Origin: an uncultured Opitutia bacterium
Lineage (GTDB): Bacteria > Verrucomicrobiota > Verrucomicrobiia > Opitutales > Opitutaceae
DNA length: 25,733 nt
Direction of reading: 5' to 3'
NCBI GenBank assembly: GCA_903938935.1
Contig: CAJAFD010000033.1
Span: 1 to 25,733, forward strand
Shown: one piece after another, positions 16,036 through 23,976 of the stretch
Position numbering within the stretch: the first letter of the stretch is position 1
Layout of the letters: each line of letters starts with the position of its first letter
Translations under genes and position numbers: made by a program
Notes under the pieces: model-generated
The model's input: the letters and a program-made list of their open reading frames with translations, nothing else
Database searches by the model: none
Told to the model about the DNA's origin: nothing

Positions 16036-16063
16036 TCCTCTTTTTTGTTTTTTGCTTTTTTGA
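16036..16063 (+). other. T-rich tract just before ftsW
   Basis: Three runs of six T residues, separated by one or two bases, end 7 nt before the ftsW start. Only a weak, bulged hairpin can be drawn in the preceding 30 nt, so I do not call a terminator. It could be part of an untranslated leader or a leaky termination site between the LysM gene and ftsW. Confidence 0.35.
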
Positions 16064-16070
16064 GCCTGCC

Positions 16071-17231
16071 ATGTCGACCGCGCCCGTCGCTCCGCCTCGT
16101 GCCCGCCAGCTCATTAATCCCGCCGCGTTGATCGCTGTCTGTTGCATTGGGCTTACGATTTTGGGCCTGACGATTTTGTTCAGTGCCAGCGCGTCGTTTA
16201 AGCAGGGTCCATATTATTATCTCAATAAACAGATCTTAGGGGTCTTTTTGGCCGGCGGTCTGTGCTTCATCGCTAGTCGAATCAACCTAGATTACGCGCG
16301 CCGTTATTCATGGTGGATCGCCGGTATCGCTTTGTTTTTATTGGTGTTGGTATTGGTCCCAGGTTTGGGAATTTCCGTGAAAGGTAGTCGTCGTTGGTTG
16401 GGGTTGGGGCCCGTACGTTTGCAAGTATCAGAATTGGCCAAGTTCGCGTTGGTATTTTGCCTTTCGCATTACCTCGCGTTGAATCAGACGCGTATCGGTG
16501 AACTGGTGCGTGGTTATTTGGTCCCGCTGGCTTTGATCGGCGCTTTCGTGGGCTTGATCATGCTTGAGCCGGATTTCGGTACGGCGGCGCTCGCGTTGGT
16601 GGTGGGACTCACCTTGCTGTTTTTGGCCGGTGCAAAATGGCGCTATATTTTGCCGACCGTGGGACTCGCGATTTTCTTTTTTGCGGTGATGGTGATCCAT
16701 AACCCGAATCGCTTGCGGCGTTTTGTGGCTTTTCTTGATGTCGAGGGCAACAAGCAGGGCGGAACTTATCAATTGTACCAAGCCTTGGCGGCTTACGCGG
16801 CCGGTGGCACCGAGGGCGCTGGGTTGGGGCAGGGGCGACAGCAGCTGAATTTTTTGCCTGAAGCGCACACCGATTTTATTTTTGCGGTCGTCGGCGAAGA
16901 GCTTGGGCTCTGGTTTACGCTCGGCGTGGTGGCGGTTTTTGCGACGATCTTCATCGCTGGACTCGTGCATCTGCGTCGTGCGCCTAACCTCTTCCATTTC
17001 TTACTCGTGACCGGTTGCCTCATGTTGATCTGTTTGCAGTCGATCGTGAATCTCGGCGTGGTGACTGGCGTGTTTCCCACCAAGGGAATGTCGCTACCTT
17101 TTATCAGTGCCGGACTGTCGAATCTGTTGCTCATGGGTTTGCTGTTGGGTATCATCCTCAATACGCAGCGCACGTGGGGTCGGGCGGTGTTGGCCGAAAA
17201 ATCGCGTTCGATGCGTGAGGTGCTGGGTTAA
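16071..17231 (+). CDS. ftsW: Septal peptidoglycan glycosyltransferase FtsW (SEDS family)
   Basis: FtsW polymerises lipid II into glycan strands at the septum in partnership with FtsI. The 386-residue protein has about 10 membrane helices and SEDS landmarks: LFSASASFKQGPYYYLNKQ near the start, KGSRRWLGLGPVRLQVSELAKFALV, LEPDFGTA with the conserved Asp, GTYQLYQALAAYAAGG, GLGQGRQQLNFLPEAHTDFIFAVVGEELG, and GMSLPFIS near the end. The last motif continues A347-G-L349-S-N where most FtsW/RodA proteins have YGGS. The dcw position, next to murG and with ftsI upstream, favours FtsW over RodA. The ATG follows a T-rich leader without a Shine-Dalgarno sequence. Confidence 0.95.
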   Translation: MSTAPVAPPRARQLINPAALIAVCCIGLTILGLTILFSASASFKQGPYYYLNKQILGVFLAGGLCFIASRINLDYARRYSWWIAGIALFLLVLVLVPGLGISVKGSRRWLGLGPVRLQVSELAKFALVFCLSHYLALNQTRIGELVRGYLVPLALIGAFVGLIMLEPDFGTAALALVVGLTLLFLAGAKWRYILPTVGLAIFFFAVMVIHNPNRLRRFVAFLDVEGNKQGGTYQLYQALAAYAAGGTEGAGLGQGRQQLNFLPEAHTDFIFAVVGEELGLWFTLGVVAVFATIFIAGLVHLRRAPNLFHFLLVTGCLMLICLQSIVNLGVVTGVFPTKGMSLPFISAGLSNLLLMGLLLGIILNTQRTWGRAVLAEKSRSMREVLG

Positions 17232-17272
17232 GTATCTAGGGTATTTTTACGGCACCGTTTACTAAAAATTCC

Positions 17273-18400
17273 ATGAGTCACTTTCTCATCTCTTGCGGTG
17301 GCACTGGCGGACATCTTTCGCCGGGTATCGCTCTGGCCGAGGGGCTCACGGCTCGTGGCCACACCGCCACGTTGTTAATCAGTCAGAAAAAAGTGGATGC
17401 CCGTCTCATCGAGAACTATCCGCAGATGCAGTTCGCCCGCATGCCGGGTTCGGGGTTTTCTTGGCGCCCGATCGCTTTGGTGCGTTGTCTCGTTGCGCAA
17501 TTTCGGGCGGTGCGGTTTTGCCGTCGGCTCATTCGGCAGACTTCGCCGGTCGGTATTGTGGGTTTTGGCGGCTTTACCTCGGCGCCGATCGTGTTGGCGG
17601 GGCGATGGGCTCGGTTGCCGGTGGTGTTGCATGAATCCAATCGCGTGCCGGGTCTGGCGATTCGTTGGCTGGGGCGTTTAGCGACACTCGTCTACTTGCC
17701 GCCGGGGGTGCTGCTTCCTCGCTTGCAAGCCGCGTCTCTACGGTACGCGGCTCCACCGGTGCGGCGCGAGATTGTGCGGACCTCAGCCATCGAAGCGCGT
17801 CTGGCGTTGGGATTGGATCCGATGCGCAAGGTGATCGTCTTGCTCGGTGGCAGCCAAGGCGCGAGTGCTCTCAATCAATGGGCGCGGGAACATGTTGCGG
17901 CCCTCGCGCATGAAGGCGTGCAGCTTTATTGTGTGACCGGATTGGGCAAAGGTGCGACCGAGTCGCTCGCGCTGAAAACGAAAACGGGCGAGCCGATCGG
18001 CGCGACGTTTGTGCCGTTCAGTGACCGCGTGGCCCAACTGCTTTCAGCGGCCGATCTTGTCGTGTCGCGAGCTGGGGCCGGTTCTATCGCGGAACTGATT
18101 CGTTGTGAGACGCCGGCGATCCTCGTGCCTTTCCCTCAATCCGCCGACGATCACCAGCGGGCCAACGCGGCCTATTTCGAGCAACAGGGCGGCGGCCTCG
18201 TCGTCGAACAGGCCGCTCTCCCGCAGCTATGCAGCACGGTGCTGGATTTGATTTTTAATGACGGCCGGCTGTCTCAATATCGCGTCGGGCTCAAAGCGAT
18301 GGATGGCGCCGATTCGGTCGCAGTCATGGTCAACGATCTTGAGCGACTCGCGGGCTCACCGGCGTGCGCCGCAGCAATTTCATCCAACTCGGCCCCATGA
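17273..18400 (+). CDS. murG: UDP-GlcNAc:lipid I N-acetylglucosaminyltransferase MurG
   Basis: MurG transfers GlcNAc from UDP-GlcNAc to lipid I on the inner face of the membrane, forming lipid II. The 375-residue product is a GT-B fold enzyme with the diagnostic G9-GTGGH14 loop, GFGGFTSAPIVLAG, LHESNRVPGLA, then the C-terminal donor-binding half with LLGGSQGASALN, SRAGAGSIAEL and PAILVPFPQSADDHQRANA. All are standard MurG motifs. The final TGA overlaps the murB ATG (ATGA), which is the position where murC is often inserted in other dcw clusters. A C-terminal Ala/Ser-rich tail of about 15 residues extends past the domain. Confidence 0.97.
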   Translation: MSHFLISCGGTGGHLSPGIALAEGLTARGHTATLLISQKKVDARLIENYPQMQFARMPGSGFSWRPIALVRCLVAQFRAVRFCRRLIRQTSPVGIVGFGGFTSAPIVLAGRWARLPVVLHESNRVPGLAIRWLGRLATLVYLPPGVLLPRLQAASLRYAAPPVRREIVRTSAIEARLALGLDPMRKVIVLLGGSQGASALNQWAREHVAALAHEGVQLYCVTGLGKGATESLALKTKTGEPIGATFVPFSDRVAQLLSAADLVVSRAGAGSIAELIRCETPAILVPFPQSADDHQRANAAYFEQQGGGLVVEQAALPQLCSTVLDLIFNDGRLSQYRVGLKAMDGADSVAVMVNDLERLAGSPACAAAISSNSAP

Positions 18401-19389
18401 ACCCAGTACCTTCACATTCCGCCGATCAATCCACGCCCGCCTCCGCGCGCGCGCAGCGCTGGGATGAATTTCACCAAGCGATGCGCCCGCGTCTCCGCGC
18501 TACGGCTAAATTCACGTGTGAAGAACCACTCGCGGTAAAAACCACGATCCGCATCGGTGGCTCCGCTCGACTTTATGCCGAGCCGGGCAGTGAAGAAGAT
18601 ATGCGCCTGTTGCTCACCGCGGCGGCGACGGCAGGAATCGCGGTATTGCCGCTCGGTCGCGGTTCCAATCTCATTGTCCCGGACGCTGGCGTGGAGGCAT
18701 TGGTGATCTCAATGGCGCATGAAAATTGGGCGAAATTTGAACCGCGCCCGGACGGTGCCGTTTGGGTGGGCGCTGGACTCAGGTTGAAAAATCTATGCGG
18801 CCTCGCGGCGAAGGCGGGGTTAACGGGTTTTGAATTTCTCGAGGGTATTCCGGGTAATGTCGGTGGCGCGCTGCGCATGAATGCCGGCGCGATGGGCGGC
18901 TGGATGTTCGACGTGGTGGAGGCGGTTCAACTCATCACAGCCGCGGGCGAAAGCCGAACTTTGGACCGCGCGGCGATGCACGTGGATTATCGGCATTGCG
19001 CCGAGTTGCATGATGCGATCGCGCTCGGCGCGTTGCTGCGTCCGGCAGCTCACGCTGATACCGAAGCGGTCGGACGGCAGATCGATGTTTATAAAAAGAA
19101 GCGTCAGGAATCCCAACCGCGTGAGCCCAGTGCGGGATGTATTTTTAAAAATCCACCGGGTAATTCGGCCGGCCGACTCATCGACCAAAGTGGACTCAAG
19201 GGCGAGCGGGTGGGGGACGCCGAGGTCTCGCCGATTCATGCTAATTTCATGGTAAATCGCGGTGCGGCCACGAGCGCCGACTTGATCGAACTCGTCCGCC
19301 GGGTGCGTGCGCGCGTGCGCGCGGCCCAAGGCGTGGAGCTGGAGCCAGAAGTTTTGCTTTACGGCCAGCACTGGAAAGACGTGCTCTGA
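18397..19389 (+). CDS. murB: UDP-N-acetylenolpyruvoylglucosamine reductase MurB
   Basis: MurB is a flavoenzyme that uses NADPH to reduce UDP-GlcNAc-enolpyruvate to UDP-MurNAc. The 330-residue product has the FAD-binding segment TTIRIGGSARLYAEP, LGRGSNLIV (86-94), EFLEGIPGNVGGALRMNAGAMGG, QPREPSAG-C248-IFKNP and the end motif ANFMVNRGAAT...LEPEVLLYG carrying the catalytic Glu. The residue after SAG is Cys rather than the usual Ser proton donor. The compact C-terminus fits the shorter type II class. ATG 18397 overlaps the murG stop; the upstream in-frame GTG at 18364 is less likely. The first 25 residues are a low-complexity extension. Its gene precedes ddl by 24 bp. Confidence 0.95.
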   Translation: MNPVPSHSADQSTPASARAQRWDEFHQAMRPRLRATAKFTCEEPLAVKTTIRIGGSARLYAEPGSEEDMRLLLTAAATAGIAVLPLGRGSNLIVPDAGVEALVISMAHENWAKFEPRPDGAVWVGAGLRLKNLCGLAAKAGLTGFEFLEGIPGNVGGALRMNAGAMGGWMFDVVEAVQLITAAGESRTLDRAAMHVDYRHCAELHDAIALGALLRPAAHADTEAVGRQIDVYKKKRQESQPREPSAGCIFKNPPGNSAGRLIDQSGLKGERVGDAEVSPIHANFMVNRGAATSADLIELVRRVRARVRAAQGVELEPEVLLYGQHWKDVL

Positions 19390-19413
19390 GGGCGCATCTT
19401 CATATTTAATTTC

Positions 19414-20343
19414 ATGCATTCACTTCCTGAAATCGCGGTGTTCGCCGGCGGCACCTCTTCTGAGCGCGACGTTTCACTCGGCTCTGGTCTTGCGAGCGCG
19501 TGCGCGCTCGCCCGTTCTTTCCCGACGCGGCTTTTTGAAATCACGGCTGACGCCCTGCCGGCGGGACTCGATCCGAAGCGGCATGTGGTTTTTTCGACGT
19601 TGCATGGCGGGTTCGGTGAAGACGGTTCGATGCAACGTCTCCTCGATGCGGCGGGGGTCGTTTACGCGGGTTGTGATGCGGCGAGCAGCGCGCTCACCAT
19701 GGACAAGACGCGCACGAAAAATGCCGCGGCCGCGCGCGGGGTGCAGATTGGTCCCGGTGTGGTTTTTGACGCGAAAGCGGCGCCGACGGCCGATGAGCTG
19801 GTGGCGAAGTTGGGTGAGCAGGTGGTGCTCAAGCCCAACGATCAAGGCAGCAGCGTTGGTCTGACGATTAACGCGGGTCGTGGCGAACTCGCCGCTTCGC
19901 TCGCGCGACTCACGCCGGGTTCTTGGCTCGCGGAACGTCGCTTGCTGGGCCGGGAGCTTTCGGTCGGCGTCCTGCGAGGCGCGGCGATGGGCGTGGTGGA
20001 GATTCGGCCGAAGTCGGGGGTTTATGATTACGCGAGTAAATACACCAAGGGTGCGACGGAGTATTTTGCGCCTGCGCCGCTGGATGCGGCCACGACGCTG
20101 AGTGTCCAGCGCGCCGCTGAGTCGGCCTTCGCCGCCTGTGGTTGTCGGGATTATGCGCGAGTGGATTTTATCCTGGTCGGTAGCGCTGAGCTTTATTTGC
20201 TGGAAATCAATACGCTGCCGGGCATGAAGGAAACGAGTTTACTGCCGATGAGTGCGCGGTGTGCGGGGCTAGATTTCACGGCTTTGGCCCGTGAGTTGGT
20301 GTCGCCCGCACTGGGGCGTTTTTCCGCGGCTGTGGCTCGCTGA
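19414..20343 (+). CDS. ddl: D-alanine:D-alanine ligase Ddl
   Basis: Ddl joins two D-Ala molecules with ATP, supplying the dipeptide used by MurF. The 309-residue protein is an ATP-grasp ligase with FAGGTSSERDVSLGSG at the N-terminus, TLHGGFGEDGSMQRLLDAAGV, MDKTRTKNAAAARGV, VLKPNDQGSSVGLT, the YDYASKYTKGATEY segment typical of D-Ala-D-Ala (not D-lactate) ligases, ARVDFILV and the metal-binding EINTLPGMKETSLLP. All motifs appear intact. It follows murB closely and is followed by ftsQ after 5 bp, so it belongs to the same transcript. Confidence 0.96.
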   Translation: MHSLPEIAVFAGGTSSERDVSLGSGLASACALARSFPTRLFEITADALPAGLDPKRHVVFSTLHGGFGEDGSMQRLLDAAGVVYAGCDAASSALTMDKTRTKNAAAARGVQIGPGVVFDAKAAPTADELVAKLGEQVVLKPNDQGSSVGLTINAGRGELAASLARLTPGSWLAERRLLGRELSVGVLRGAAMGVVEIRPKSGVYDYASKYTKGATEYFAPAPLDAATTLSVQRAAESAFAACGCRDYARVDFILVGSAELYLLEINTLPGMKETSLLPMSARCAGLDFTALARELVSPALGRFSAAVAR

Positions 20344-20348
20344 ATTTC

Positions 20349-21398
20349 TTGCGAATCGATCCTAATAACAACCCTGCCGGCCGAAGCTGGAGAGATATTC
20401 CCCAGCCGGTGAAACCGCGCGCGATGTCGCGCGAGGGCCGGCGTCGACTCGCCGGGTCGATGGTGCGTTTTGCGGTCGCGGTGATTGTAATCGTGGGAGT
20501 GTTGGTGGGAATCTGGCAGGTGACTCATGAGTTGCGGGAAAATTCCCGCACGGCTCCGGCCGTTGCGGCGGTGCCGTTGGGGCCGCCCCGCTTAGAGACC
20601 GACGGATTTCTGGGTGCGGATCCGGGTTGGCTGGTACGTACGCTAGCCTTGCCGCGGAATGCTTCGTTGATTGGTCTCGATCTCGATGAATTGCGTGAGC
20701 GTCTCCTCGCGCACAGCCAGGTTAAGACAGCGGTGTTGACGAAAATTTTCCCCTCTACGCTCAAGGTCCGCATCACCGAGCGCATGCCCGTGGCTCGGGT
20801 CATGGCCCAATTGGCCAACGGCGAGCCGCAAGCTTTCCTCGTCGCGCGGGATGGCGTCGTGTTTCCCGGCATCGGATATGAGATGGCGTTACTCAACTCG
20901 CTGCCGTGGCTCGAGCCCATGAAGCTCGCGCGCACCGCTAACGGATTCCAAGCCATCGAGGGGATGGGCGCCGCGTCCGATCTGATCGCCAAGGCCCAGC
21001 TTGAAGCGGAGCACCTTTACGCCGCCTGGCGGGTCGTGTCGCTCGCCCGACTTAATGCCGACGCCGAGATCGAGGTGCGTACGGCCTCGGGCGGCACGAT
21101 TGTTTTTAGCGCCACCACCGATTATTTTACGCAACTCGCGAACCTCGATCTCACGCTGGATCGCATCGCCGCCCAAGGGGCGACGTTCAAACGCATCAAT
21201 CTCGCCAACGGTCGCGACGTCACGTTCACACTGGATACACCACTCCTGCCCACGACCTCCGCCATCGGCAAAACCGCCCCGTCGACCAAGTCCGCCCCAT
21301 CGCCCAAAGCCGGCGCAATGCCAGTCGGTTCTAAACCGTCCTCGCCCCAGACCACTGCTTTCGGTAATTTTTCCACTCAGCCCAAAAAAGCTCCGTGA
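20349..21398 (+). CDS. ftsQ: Cell division protein FtsQ
   Basis: FtsQ is a bitopic division protein that, with FtsL and FtsB, connects the Z-ring to septal wall synthesis. The 349-residue product has a basic cytoplasmic N-terminus, one membrane helix (about 39-58), a POTRA-type region (about 80-146, including ASLIGLDLDELRERL and V-x-T-A-V-L-TKIFPSTLKVRITERMPVA), the FtsQ beta domain with AFLVARDGVVFP, and a Ser/Pro-rich tail of about 50 residues. The TTG at 20349, 5 bp after ddl, is taken as start since no ATG occurs before 20424, an alternative that leaves a shorter basic leader. The final codons overlap the ftsA GTG (GTGA). Identity is based on topology, motif and gene order. Confidence 0.9.
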   Translation: MRIDPNNNPAGRSWRDIPQPVKPRAMSREGRRRLAGSMVRFAVAVIVIVGVLVGIWQVTHELRENSRTAPAVAAVPLGPPRLETDGFLGADPGWLVRTLALPRNASLIGLDLDELRERLLAHSQVKTAVLTKIFPSTLKVRITERMPVARVMAQLANGEPQAFLVARDGVVFPGIGYEMALLNSLPWLEPMKLARTANGFQAIEGMGAASDLIAKAQLEAEHLYAAWRVVSLARLNADAEIEVRTASGGTIVFSATTDYFTQLANLDLTLDRIAAQGATFKRINLANGRDVTFTLDTPLLPTTSAIGKTAPSTKSAPSPKAGAMPVGSKPSSPQTTAFGNFSTQPKKAP

Positions 21399-22609
21399 GT
21401 TCCAAACCCACCTTCATCGGTGCCGTCGAAATCGGCACCTCCAAAGTCACCGCTCTCATTGGCGAATATAATGGCCGTGAACTCGCGATCATCGGACGCG
21501 GTGAATGCGCCTCGCGCGGCGTCATCAAGGGCGCCGTCGTCGATTACAAGGCCGCCAGCGAATGCACCCACAGCGCCCTCGAGCTCGCCGAACGCGATGC
21601 GGGTGAACGCATCGAGTTGGTGTTTCTCGCCCAGACCGGCGGGCACCTCGAAGGCTTTTACAACGAAGCCTCCGTCAACGTGAAATCGGCCGATAACATG
21701 ATCGAGCGCGAAGACATTCGTACCGTTTGCGATTTGGCCAAATCCAAAGATCTCCCACCTGGCCGCATGGTCGTGCACCATATTCGCCGCCCGTTTCGCG
21801 TCGATGGTCGCCTAGTGCCGACGTCGCCGGAAAATCTCGTCGGTCAAAAACTCGAAGTCGGTTACTGGACCGTCCACGGCCAAGAACAACGCCTCGCCGA
21901 CAACATCCACGTCATTCGCGGATTTAATCTAGAAGTGCGCGAACTCGTGCTTTCCAGTCTCGCCTCGGGTCACATGGTCACGACCGCCGAAGAACGCCAA
22001 AACGGCGTACTGGTCATCGACATCGGCGCCGGCACCACCGATTTTGTCCTTTATCGCGATGGCGTCGCGCACACCACCGGTGTCGTTCCGGTCGGCGGCT
22101 CGCACCTCACCAACGATCTCAGCCTCGGTCTCCGCCTCACGGACGGCCAAGCCGATAAACTTAAACTCCGTCACGGGCGCGCCATGCTCCAAGCTCGTGA
22201 TAAAACCGAAAAAGTTTGGCTCGACGGTAACTTCGCCATCGGTGACCGCCAATTTCCACGTTACGCCATCGAGCAAATCACGTCGGCCCGGATTTGGGAA
22301 TTGCTCGAAGTCGTGAAGAAAAAATTGGGTCACAGCTTCTCGCCCGAAACCTGCCAGGCGGGCGTCGTCTTGACCGGCGGCACGGCCAAAATTCCCGACA
22401 TCGCCGAATGCGCGGCCAAAGTTTTCAACGTGCCGGCTCACCTCGGCGAAGCGCCCACATGGGTGGCGGAAAATCTTCGCGATCCCGGCTACCACACGGC
22501 GCTCGGCTTGCTTTATTATGGGATCAGCACCCAAGGTGAAAAATCTGCGCCCGTGCGGCGTAAATCGGGTTTCTTGCACAGCGTTTCCCGTCTCTTCACC
22601 ACTTCCTGA
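21395..22609 (+). CDS. ftsA: Cell division protein FtsA
   Basis: FtsA is an actin-like ATPase that tethers FtsZ to the membrane. The 404-residue product has phosphate loop 1 (AVEIGTSKVTALIGE), the 1C domain inserted early, phosphate loop 2 (VLVIDIGAGTTDFVLYRDG), VPVGGSHLTNDLSLGLR, the adenosine motif (GVVLTGGTAKIPDI) and a C-terminal amphipathic helix (KSGFLHSVSRLFTTS) that would insert into the inner leaflet. The start is GTG 21395 in a GTGA overlap with the ftsQ stop; no other start fits so well. ftsZ begins 8 bp after its stop, the usual order. Length is close to the family norm. Confidence 0.95.
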   Translation: MSSKPTFIGAVEIGTSKVTALIGEYNGRELAIIGRGECASRGVIKGAVVDYKAASECTHSALELAERDAGERIELVFLAQTGGHLEGFYNEASVNVKSADNMIEREDIRTVCDLAKSKDLPPGRMVVHHIRRPFRVDGRLVPTSPENLVGQKLEVGYWTVHGQEQRLADNIHVIRGFNLEVRELVLSSLASGHMVTTAEERQNGVLVIDIGAGTTDFVLYRDGVAHTTGVVPVGGSHLTNDLSLGLRLTDGQADKLKLRHGRAMLQARDKTEKVWLDGNFAIGDRQFPRYAIEQITSARIWELLEVVKKKLGHSFSPETCQAGVVLTGGTAKIPDIAECAAKVFNVPAHLGEAPTWVAENLRDPGYHTALGLLYYGISTQGEKSAPVRRKSGFLHSVSRLFTTS

Positions 22610-22617
22610 GCTGCGTC

Positions 22618-23910
22618 ATGAATCCCTCCGAATTGCCCCTCGATTCCCAGCTCCTCGCGGACCGCAGCGTCGCCATCAAACTCGTCGGGGTCGGCGGCGC
22701 CGGCTCCAACGCCGTGGACCGCCTCAAAATGGAAAACCTAGAGCGGCTCCAGCTCGCCGTGATCAACACCGATCACCAGGCGCTCTCGAGCTCGCCGGTG
22801 CAGGACAAGGTGCTCATCGGCATGAGCGTCACTCGTGGCCTCGGAGCTGGCGGTGACCCCGAACTCGGACGCGAAGCCGCCGAAGCTGACCGTGAAAAAA
22901 TCTCTACCGTCGTCAAAGACTGCGACCTCGTTTTTTTAATCGCGGGTATGGGCGGTGGCACGGGTAGCGGCGCTGCTCCGGTTGTCGCCGAAATTGCCGC
23001 CGAGACTGGCGCCCTCGTTATCGCCTTTGTCACGATGCCTTTCAGCTTCGAGGGTGGCCGTCGCCTCAAACAAGCCGAAGAAGGCCTGCTCGCACTGCGC
23101 AAAGTATGCGACGCTGTTATTCCTCTGCCCAACGACATGCTCCTCCAGGAGGGCGCCGAGAACGAGACGGTCCTCGATTCCTTCGCCCGCGCCGATGAGT
23201 GGATCGGTCGTGGCGTGAAATCCATCTGGTCGATGCTCATGAAGACCGGCCTCATCAACCTCGACTTCGCCACGCTGCGCCAAGTCTTCCAACAGCGCGG
23301 CGGCAAAACTCTCTTTGGCCTCGGCCATGGCACCGGCCCCAACGCCGCCCATGAGGCCATCGAAAGTTTAAAACTTTGCCCGCTACTTCACACCCCGGAA
23401 TTTTCCCGCAAGGCGGACCGACTCCTCGTTAATATCATCGGTGGCACCGATCTCACGCTGCCCAAGGTCAACGACCTCATGAGCGCCATCGCGGAAAAAT
23501 TTGGTCGCGATTCCTCTATTGTCATGGGCGCCGTCATCGACGAGGCCATGCCGCAACGTATCGAAATCTGTGTCCTCGGCACCAGTGATCTCAACGGCCG
23601 CACCGGCCTCACGCGTCGTCTGGCCGCCTCAGGCAAACGCGCCTCCCTGGGCCGCGCTGATTCCACGCCGCCGATGCCCCAGGCCGAACCGGCCTCGGAA
23701 CTTTTTCCCACGCCGGCGGCTCACCCTCCCGCGACCGCCGCCGAAGCCCGCGCCGCCGCCGCCGCCGCCGCCAAGTTGGATCAAGACGAGTTTGGCTTCG
23801 GCGAAGTTGAGAGCCGTGGCCACTTCGAAAAAACCGACCGCAATCTTTTCGACGGCCAAGACCTCGACGTCCCCACCTACCTGCGCAAAGGCATCAAAGT
23901 CGCCCTGTGA
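22618..23910 (+). CDS. ftsZ: Cell division protein FtsZ, with unusual T7 loop
   Basis: FtsZ is the tubulin-like GTPase that assembles the Z-ring. The 430-residue product carries the nucleotide loops G26-GAGSN31, NTD (50-52), GAGGDPELG, the tubulin signature G110-MGGGTGSG118, TMPFSFEG (139-146) and a DEWIGRGVKSI segment in place of the usual NDVL...GV. The synergy (T7) loop reads N214-L-D216-F-A-T219; the E. coli counterpart is NVDFAD, so the third acidic residue is Thr. After the globular part (to about 335) there is a variable Pro/Ala-rich linker containing seven Ala encoded by a GCC repeat, then the conserved C-terminal peptide DLDVPTYLRKGIKVAL that binds FtsA. It lies 8 bp after ftsA. The family assignment is secure; the catalytic consequence of the T7 change is inferred. 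Confidence 0.96.
   Translation: MNPSELPLDSQLLADRSVAIKLVGVGGAGSNAVDRLKMENLERLQLAVINTDHQALSSSPVQDKVLIGMSVTRGLGAGGDPELGREAAEADREKISTVVKDCDLVFLIAGMGGGTGSGAAPVVAEIAAETGALVIAFVTMPFSFEGGRRLKQAEEGLLALRKVCDAVIPLPNDMLLQEGAENETVLDSFARADEWIGRGVKSIWSMLMKTGLINLDFATLRQVFQQRGGKTLFGLGHGTGPNAAHEAIESLKLCPLLHTPEFSRKADRLLVNIIGGTDLTLPKVNDLMSAIAEKFGRDSSIVMGAVIDEAMPQRIEICVLGTSDLNGRTGLTRRLAASGKRASLGRADSTPPMPQAEPASELFPTPAAHPPATAAEARAAAAAAAKLDQDEFGFGEVESRGHFEKTDRNLFDGQDLDVPTYLRKGIKVAL
23752..23772 (+). repeat. GCC trinucleotide repeat, 7 copies, in ftsZ
   Basis: Seven consecutive GCC codons encode an Ala run (residues 379-385) in the FtsZ linker. Such repeats can slip in units of three, changing linker length without breaking the frame; non-triplet slips would remove the C-terminal peptide. 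Confidence 0.85.
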
Positions 23911-23976
23911 TGAGCGCCCCGCGGCGTCGTTGAAGACCCCCCTTGGCAAAGGCGGAAGCATCTGCATCGTGGCCTC

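Noticed and set aside
16003..16063. Possible intrinsic terminator between the LysM gene and ftsW
   Set aside because: Only a weak bulged stem can be drawn before the T-rich tract; pairing is too poor to call a terminator.
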